Positions 38,304-42,786 of a stretch of 42,786 nt of DNA are shown here, piece after piece. Origin of the DNA: Clostridia bacterium (GTDB lineage: Bacteria; Bacillota; Clostridia; Lachnospirales; Lachnospiraceae); the NCBI GenBank assembly GCA_029101305.1, contig JAQXQS010000170.1, positions 1 to 42,786 of the forward strand. Reading direction: 5' to 3'. The notes below the pieces were generated by a model, which searched no databases, was not told where the DNA came from, and saw nothing but the letters and a program-made list of their open reading frames with translations. How positions within the stretch are numbered: the first letter of the stretch is position 1; each line of letters opens with the position of its first letter. A program made the translations under genes and the position numbers.

Positions 38304-40313
38304 TTACTGCATCGTCTCAATCATTTTCCCCACATAAGTGCTCTGGGTAAGCGTCGGCTGCTCGGCCGCCTTTTTCATCTCCACCCGGATGCTGCCCTGA
38401 ATATCCTTCAGACACTCCAGAAGCAGTGGATTAAAGGTTCCGCATTCTCCTGCCAGAATCATCTCCATGGCTTTCTCATGGGAAAATGCTTTCTTATATA
38501 CACGCTCACTGGTCAGCGCATCATATACATCTGCAACGGAAACCACCTGTGCTGCAATCGGGATCTCTTCCCCTTTCAGACCGTCCGGGTATCCCTTTCC
38601 ATCGTAACGCTCATGATGCCATCTGCAGATCTGATAAGCGACCTTCACAAGCTCTTCATCCTGATATACCCCAAGACTTTTCAGCATGGAGGCACCGATC
38701 AGCGTATGCTTCTTCATCTCTGCGAATTCCTCATTGGTAAGCCGGCCAGGTTTGTTCAGGATCTTCTCATCAATTCCCACTTTTCCAATATCGTGAAGTG
38801 CAGAAGCCACTGTGATCATGTACTGGTCTGACCACTGAAGCTTGTATTTATCCGTTTTCTGCACCAGTCTGTCCAGCAAAAGACCTGTGAGCGTCTTGAT
38901 ATGCTGTACGTGCAGACCACTCTCTCCATTGCGGAATTCTACGATATGGCTGAGAATATCCACCAGAATCTGACTATTTTTTTCTTTTTCCCGAATTTGA
39001 TCCGTTACAAGTGTGATTAGACGCCTCTGTTTTACGTATAATTTAATAGTATTATATACACGCCGGTAGACAACCTTGGCATCAAATGGACGGCTGATAT
39101 AGTCCGAAACCCCCATCTCATAAGCACGGCGTATATATGATTCGGTCTCCTCACTGGAGATCATAATGACTGGAATATCCTCCAGCCAGTGGTTCCGGTT
39201 CATTTCTTCCAGAACCGCAAAACCGTCCATGCCAGGCATAACAATATCAAGCAACACCAGCGAGATTCCTGCACCATATTGCCGCAGCATCGAAATACAT
39301 TCTTCCCCGCTGCAGGCTTCCATAGTCTTAAAATCCGGGTGCAGGATCTCCGCTAGGATCTCACGGTTCAATTCGGCATCGTCTACGATCAGGATCTGCT
39401 GCTTCAGATCTTCACGGTCAACCTCTTCTCCACCTGCATTCCCATCTTTTATCTCATTGGATTCGGTTACGACCAGGTCTTTACGGCTTTTCGCCTGATA
39501 CATAAAATAATCTGCCCTGCCTACAACGCTTTCGATAGTTTCGTCTGCACCGGCAATGGTCCCTCCAATGCTTACAGAAAGCTGAATTCCTGCATATCCC
39601 GGAACACTTGCCACATGTATCTTATCATGGATTTCCTGAAGTCTGCGGGCAAATTCCATTTCCCCTACCTCAGGCAGCACCAGCAGAAACTCGTCTCCGC
39701 CGTACCGGATCAGCACATCTGCTTTACGGATATATTTGCAGATGGTCTCTGCTACAGCTGTAAGTGCCAGATCTCCGGCATTGTGCCCATATGTATCATT
39801 GTACAGCTTGAAATCATCCAGATCGATCATGGCAATTCCTACCGGGCCGGTCTGGTTCTTCAGTTCTTCTTCGTAGTAGCGTCTGTTATATACCTTAGTC
39901 AGTACATCCCGGTATAACCGCTCATTATATCCCGTAAGGCTGCTGATCAGACGCTCTCTGTCCTTCTGTTCGATCAGGGAATTCTTATCCAGAGCTTTAA
40001 GAAGCTCCATCACGTAAGGTTTCCCGTCGATTTCCAGATATTTCACCATGATCTGGTAGATATCATCATCAATAAATTCCAGCTTGGACAGCTCTGTCTT
40101 CTGGAAAAAAGCGTCCATAGCCGCACAGCCAGAACACTGGTGGCCAAATTTTACACACTCTTCTTTAGAAGAGTTCTCTGCTGCCGCTTTTCTCTCAGCT
40201 TCTAACCGTAACAGTTCCTCATGGTCAAGAAGCCGTACAATACTGAACACCTTACGGTAGCAGGCCATCTCTTCTTCTGCCTGCTGCATTGTAATTTTGT
40301 AATCTGAATCCAT
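38304..40313 (-). CDS. GGDEF-REC-HD-GYP c-di-GMP turnover protein
   Basis: A 669-residue soluble protein with both synthesis and breakdown modules for cyclic di-GMP. Residues 1-128 form a helical sensor with a conserved-looking Cys cluster (Cys53, 60, 63). The GGDEF domain (about 135-282) has an intact RYGGDEF (203-209) and I-site R196-x-x-D199. A receiver domain (305-425) lies in the middle with Asp356 in LLDIVMPG. The HD-GYP domain (about 440-645) has His507-Asp508 and the intact HHERYDGKGYP motif (566-576). Both enzymes appear active, so phosphorylation of the central receiver could switch between them. No dedicated kinase is next door, though YesM follows on the same strand. AGAGGAAG precedes the ATG. 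Confidence 0.95.
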   Translation of the reverse strand: MDSDYKITMQQAEEEMACYRKVFSIVRLLDHEELLRLEAERKAAAENSSKEECVKFGHQCSGCAAMDAFFQKTELSKLEFIDDDIYQIMVKYLEIDGKPYVMELLKALDKNSLIEQKDRERLISSLTGYNERLYRDVLTKVYNRRYYEEELKNQTGPVGIAMIDLDDFKLYNDTYGHNAGDLALTAVAETICKYIRKADVLIRYGGDEFLLVLPEVGEMEFARRLQEIHDKIHVASVPGYAGIQLSVSIGGTIAGADETIESVVGRADYFMYQAKSRKDLVVTESNEIKDGNAGGEEVDREDLKQQILIVDDAELNREILAEILHPDFKTMEACSGEECISMLRQYGAGISLVLLDIVMPGMDGFAVLEEMNRNHWLEDIPVIMISSEETESYIRRAYEMGVSDYISRPFDAKVVYRRVYNTIKLYVKQRRLITLVTDQIREKEKNSQILVDILSHIVEFRNGESGLHVQHIKTLTGLLLDRLVQKTDKYKLQWSDQYMITVASALHDIGKVGIDEKILNKPGRLTNEEFAEMKKHTLIGASMLKSLGVYQDEELVKVAYQICRWHHERYDGKGYPDGLKGEEIPIAAQVVSVADVYDALTSERVYKKAFSHEKAMEMILAGECGTFNPLLLECLKDIQGSIRVEMKKAAEQPTLTQSTYVGKMIETMQ

Positions 40314-40349
40314 TCTTTATCTTCCTCTTCGTTGTGAAGTGCACACGAT

Positions 40350-40422
40350 TTACTATGAAAGTCCTGTATGACAATCAATTTTCATTCATGGTGATGTCTA
40401 CATAGGCAGACATGTCCGTTTA
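40350..40422 (+). repeat. Short copy of the structured repeat element
   Basis: TTACTATGAAAGTCCTGT opens both copies, and the right part (CAATC-A-TTTCAT, then GGTGATGTCT, CAGACATGTCCGTTTA) is the same as 153-202 apart from a few substitutions. The three inner hairpins of the long copy are absent. Hairpin ATGTCT/AGACAT is kept although its loop differs. It lies upstream of the GGDEF gene in the opposite orientation to that gene. Confidence 0.75.
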
Positions 40423-40426
40423 TATG

Positions 40427-40469
40427 AAAAAGTCCGCACAGCCACAGTCACCACCGTGGCCATACGGAC
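40427..40469 (-). terminator. Terminator of the HAD gene
   Basis: On the minus strand GTCCG/CGGAC and GCCACG/GTGGC pairings form a GC-rich stem, followed directly by TTTTTC. It is downstream of the HAD phosphatase stop. Confidence 0.85.
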
Positions 40470-40471
40470 AG

Positions 40472-40535
40472 CGCCAGTTGTAAAACAGAGAATCTCTCTC
40501 TGTTTTCTCATATCTTCATTATAGTCAAACTGGCG
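40472..40535 (-). other. Nested inverted repeat after the HAD gene
   Basis: CGCCAGTT (40472-40479) pairs with AACTGGCG (40528-40535), and inside it AAAACAGAGA pairs with TCTCTGTTTT (40482-40506). The inner hairpin is terminator-like on both strands. Together with the hairpin at 40427-40469 it makes a tandem termination region. Confidence 0.6.
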
Positions 40536-40577
40536 TTATTTGTCTATAACTTAAAGTTCCCGAAGCTGGATATTTTT

Positions 40578-41285
40578 TCAAGCACGCTCTGACACAATGT
40601 TTCTTAACTCTTCTTCCGTATACGCAATATGATCCGGTGCCTCCATGCCTTGCGGAAGTGGATATCTGTGGTGGTTCATCCAGATAGTCTTCCATCCGGC
40701 TTTTTTCGCTCCGGCAATGTCATTCTCCAGGGAATCACCGATCATATATGTACATTCCGGCTTCATCCCCCATTTTTCCTCTGCCATGCGGAAAATGCGG
40801 ACATCTGGCTTCGCCACGCCTACGCCGGCAGATACCAGCAGCCTCTCTTCTGTAAACCATTTATCCAGGCCCAGTGTATGGAATTTCTGTACCTGATGGG
40901 CAAAGGGACCATTGGTGATCACACCCATTTTCACACCTGCTGCTTCACATTCATCCAGCATCTGCGAAAGCACTTCTGATACATGCAGATGGGACTGGTT
41001 TTCTTTATATCTTGCCTGGAAAATCTCTGCCTGTTCCCGGGTAAAAGGAATTCCCAGGTCTTTCATGGTATTTTCTATCCGGTAAATCCTGGATTCGTGG
41101 ATAGAGACCTGTCCACTCTCACTGAACAGAAACATTTCAGCACTTCTTTTGCCAAAGATCTGATAGAACAGCTCCGGATCCGGAAGCTTATGCCCCAGAC
41201 TGAATTCACAGGCTGTAAGCAGCGGTTCCATCTGACTGTATAATGTATCATCTATATCAAAAACCAGGGAAATTTCTTTCTTCAT
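40578..41285 (-). CDS. HAD-family hydrolase (YjjG/phosphatase type)
   Basis: A 235-residue haloacid dehalogenase-like phosphatase. Motif I is FDIDDTLY (Asp10 nucleophile, Asp12 acid/base), motif II is VITNGPF with Thr, motif III is the Lys in GVAKPDVRIF, and motif IV is MIGDSLENDIAGAKKAG. The helical C1 cap (about 17-90) suggests a small phosphometabolite substrate, such as a nucleotide monophosphate or phosphosugar. AAAAGGG precedes the ATG. It is a single gene with a strong promoter and a tandem terminator. The physiological substrate cannot be predicted. Confidence 0.9.
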   Translation of the reverse strand: MKKEISLVFDIDDTLYSQMEPLLTACEFSLGHKLPDPELFYQIFGKRSAEMFLFSESGQVSIHESRIYRIENTMKDLGIPFTREQAEIFQARYKENQSHLHVSEVLSQMLDECEAAGVKMGVITNGPFAHQVQKFHTLGLDKWFTEERLLVSAGVGVAKPDVRIFRMAEEKWGMKPECTYMIGDSLENDIAGAKKAGWKTIWMNHHRYPLPQGMEAPDHIAYTEEELRNIVSERA

Positions 41286-41386
41286 ATGGTACGCCCTTTT
41301 CCGGCTGCCAGCCGTGACAGCCTTTCCTTTTCATATTGTAAATTGATTAAATAATCACCATAGCTGCGCATAGCAGTTTGTAAATG

Positions 41387-41415
41387 ATTATACATTTTTA
41401 CAGCAGGTTGTGCAA
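41387..41415 (-). promoter_or_regulatory. Promoter of the HAD gene
   Basis: On the minus strand TTGCAC (41410-41415) and a perfect TATAAT (41387-41392) are separated by 17 bp, about 100 bp before the start codon. The leader also holds a GGCTG-rich hairpin near 41300-41325. Confidence 0.75.
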
Positions 41416-41530
41416 TGTATTATTGATTTGTAAAATTTCCTACTTTCTTTTAACACCACTATTCACAACGAATCCAGAATGATATCTGTGACCAGTAGCC
41501 TTTTAGCTTTTTTCCACTGTCTTTTCGCAG

Positions 41531-41560
41531 AAAAAAAGAGGCCCACTATAGGTGAACCTC
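41531..41560 (-). terminator. Terminator of the HtrA gene
   Basis: On the minus strand GAGGTTCAC and GTGGGCCTC form a 9-bp stem (two G-U) with a 5-nt loop, followed by TTTTTTT. It lies about 100 nt past the HtrA stop. The rest of the 41286-41662 spacer holds the HAD promoter and no gene. Confidence 0.9.
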
Positions 41561-41662
41561 TCATTTTCCTATCACTCTATTTATTTTGCAATTCAGATTC
41601 CGATTCAGCCCCGATTCTTAAAATCCAAACTGCGGATTGCAGGAACGATTTTCAGACAGGCT

Positions 41663-42786
41663 TTAGTTCCAGCCCTCGCCGTACTGAAGTCCGGCGCCGC
41701 CTTCGTTATTCTGCCAGTCTTCCAGAAGATTGTCGTCCTGACTTCCGTCCTGGTTTCCATCCTGGCTGTTATTGGAATCTGCGTTCTGGGTATCCTGGCT
41801 TTCACCAAGAGTTACTGTAACCGTCTCTTCTTTATAACCTTTTCCGTCTGGAACCTCGATGGTGAGCTCTACATCCTCACCTGGCTCATAGTAGGAAAGG
41901 AAGTCAACCAGCTGTTCTTTGGTTGTAACAGTCTTGCCTGCGAATTTGGTGATAATGGATTTCGCTTCGATACCAGCATCATCAGCTGCACCGCCCTCAG
42001 TTACCTCTCTTACAAGGACACCTTCCGGAACACCGTAAGCTTCGCTTACATCACTGTCTACAGTCTGAACGGTGATTCCGAGAACACCGTGATTATCTAC
42101 TTTATCTCTGGTCTCCTCATTCATCAGAGTTTCAATTGTATCTGTTACATCAGAAATTGCGATTGCATAACCGATACCCTCAACTTCTGTAGAAGCAAGT
42201 TTCGCAGAGTTAATACCAACGACCTCACCATTCATATTCAGAAGAGCACCGCCACTGTTGCCAGGGTTGATAGCTGCATCTGTCTGGATCAGGTTCGTAG
42301 CGGAATTGCTGTCGCTATCATAATCACCAACTGTATCATCGGAATTCAGCTGACGGTTCTTAGCACTTACAATACCAGTCGTTACGGACTGACCATAGCC
42401 AAGTGCATTACCAATTGCAACGACCTGCTCACCAACCTTCAGATCATCGGAATTACCGATTGTTGCGATTGTGATTGCATCCATTGTATCACTGTCAATA
42501 TCATCCAGGGAAACTGCTACAACTGCAAGGTCTTTCTCGCTGTCGTAACCTTTTACCTTCGCTTCATGTGCTGTGCTGTCGCAGAAGCCAACGGATAAAG
42601 TATCTGCACCTTCTACTACATGGTAGTTAGTAGCAACCAGAAGCTCAGTGTCGTTCTTACCAATAATAATACCGGAACCGCTTCCCTGAACCTCTCTCTG
42701 CTCTGGAGAATAAGCACCATACTGGCCAAACATTCCGTAGTAGCTCTGAACCTCTTCTACAGATTTGGTTGTGATGGAAACAATGC
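41663..42786 (-). CDS. HtrA/DegP-family serine protease (5' end outside window)
   Basis: The frame stays open to the window edge (reading IVSITTKSVEEV before the first Met at 42733), so the N terminus, probably a membrane anchor, is missing. The trypsin-like domain shows the catalytic triad: His in TNYHVVEGAD, Asp in YDSEKDLAVVAV and Ser in INPGNSGGALLN. One PDZ domain follows (about from GVLGITVQTV to LTIEVPDGKGY). The C-terminal tail is acidic and Asn/Gln-rich (DSNNSQDGNQDGSQDDN), probably disordered. HtrA enzymes remove misfolded proteins at the cell surface under stress. A good terminator follows. Confidence 0.95.
   Translation of the reverse strand, partial: IVSITTKSVEEVQSYYGMFGQYGAYSPEQREVQGSGSGIIIGKNDTELLVATNYHVVEGADTLSVGFCDSTAHEAKVKGYDSEKDLAVVAVSLDDIDSDTMDAITIATIGNSDDLKVGEQVVAIGNALGYGQSVTTGIVSAKNRQLNSDDTVGDYDSDSNSATNLIQTDAAINPGNSGGALLNMNGEVVGINSAKLASTEVEGIGYAIAISDVTDTIETLMNEETRDKVDNHGVLGITVQTVDSDVSEAYGVPEGVLVREVTEGGAADDAGIEAKSIITKFAGKTVTTKEQLVDFLSYYEPGEDVELTIEVPDGKGYKEETVTVTLGESQDTQNADSNNSQDGNQDGSQDDNLLEDWQNNEGGAGLQYGEGWN

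Noticed and set aside
41552..42598. 348-codon plus-strand frame opposite the HtrA gene
   Set aside because: The minus strand encodes an unmistakable HtrA protease with all catalytic motifs; the plus frame is a Cys/Ile-rich shadow with no domain or ribosome binding site.
1..42786. tRNA, rRNA or CRISPR features
   Set aside because: No cloverleaf with GTTC-type arm, no rRNA signature and no regularly spaced direct repeats were seen on either strand.

Overview
The window looks like a chromosomal segment of a gut-type Lachnospiraceae (Blautia/Ruminococcus-like Firmicute). This is inferred from strong AGGAGG-type ribosome binding sites, low-to-moderate GC with AT-rich spacers, three sensor-kinase systems of which two are YesM/YesN type, a CD1871A-type CXXC small protein, an oleate hydratase, and rho-independent terminators after most operons. 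No rRNA, tRNA, CRISPR array, transposase of a classical IS, or phage module was seen.

Layout. 1-1243: a structured multi-hairpin element followed by an L-2-hydroxyacid (lactate-type) dehydrogenase. 1369-3666 (minus): a redox operon of a secreted thioredoxin-fold protein, a 49-residue CXXC protein and a polytopic 4Fe-4S protein. 3873-8497: a GH43 beta-xylosidase divergent from an AraC regulator whose end overlaps an OmpR-type response regulator and its histidine kinase. 8541-17380 (minus): a carbohydrate locus with a binding protein, two permeases, a GH35-type beta-galactosidase, an unknown protein and a YesM/YesN pair. No ATPase is encoded in it, so a shared MsmK-type ATPase elsewhere is expected.

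17662-25951: a VanX-like D,D-dipeptidase next to a YfcC-type transporter with a complex leader, a GNAT acetyltransferase, an Rpn/PD-(D/E)XK protein, oleate hydratase with a TetR regulator, and a YbaK-type aminoacyl-tRNA deacylase. 26093-27499: a DUF234-type ATPase with a large palindrome in its promoter. 27761-38232: a second sugar system. It has a ytfQRT-yjfF-like (galactofuranose-type) transporter, a GntR/LacI-fusion (AraR-like) repressor with a palindromic operator, and a second paralogous binding protein in a YesM-SBP-YesN operon, apparently a three-component sugar sensor. 38304-42786: a GGDEF-REC-HD-GYP c-di-GMP protein, a short copy of the structured element, a HAD phosphatase and the 3' part of an HtrA protease running off the window.

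Themes: several sugar-import and glycosidase modules, each with its own transcriptional or two-component control placed in the same or the facing operon. Overlapping start and stop codons are common, which suggests translational coupling. The least explained parts are the structured element present in a long and a short form 40 kb apart, a roughly 125-nt promoter-miniORF-terminator unit upstream of the YfcC gene, and a 37-residue ORF downstream of oleate hydratase.
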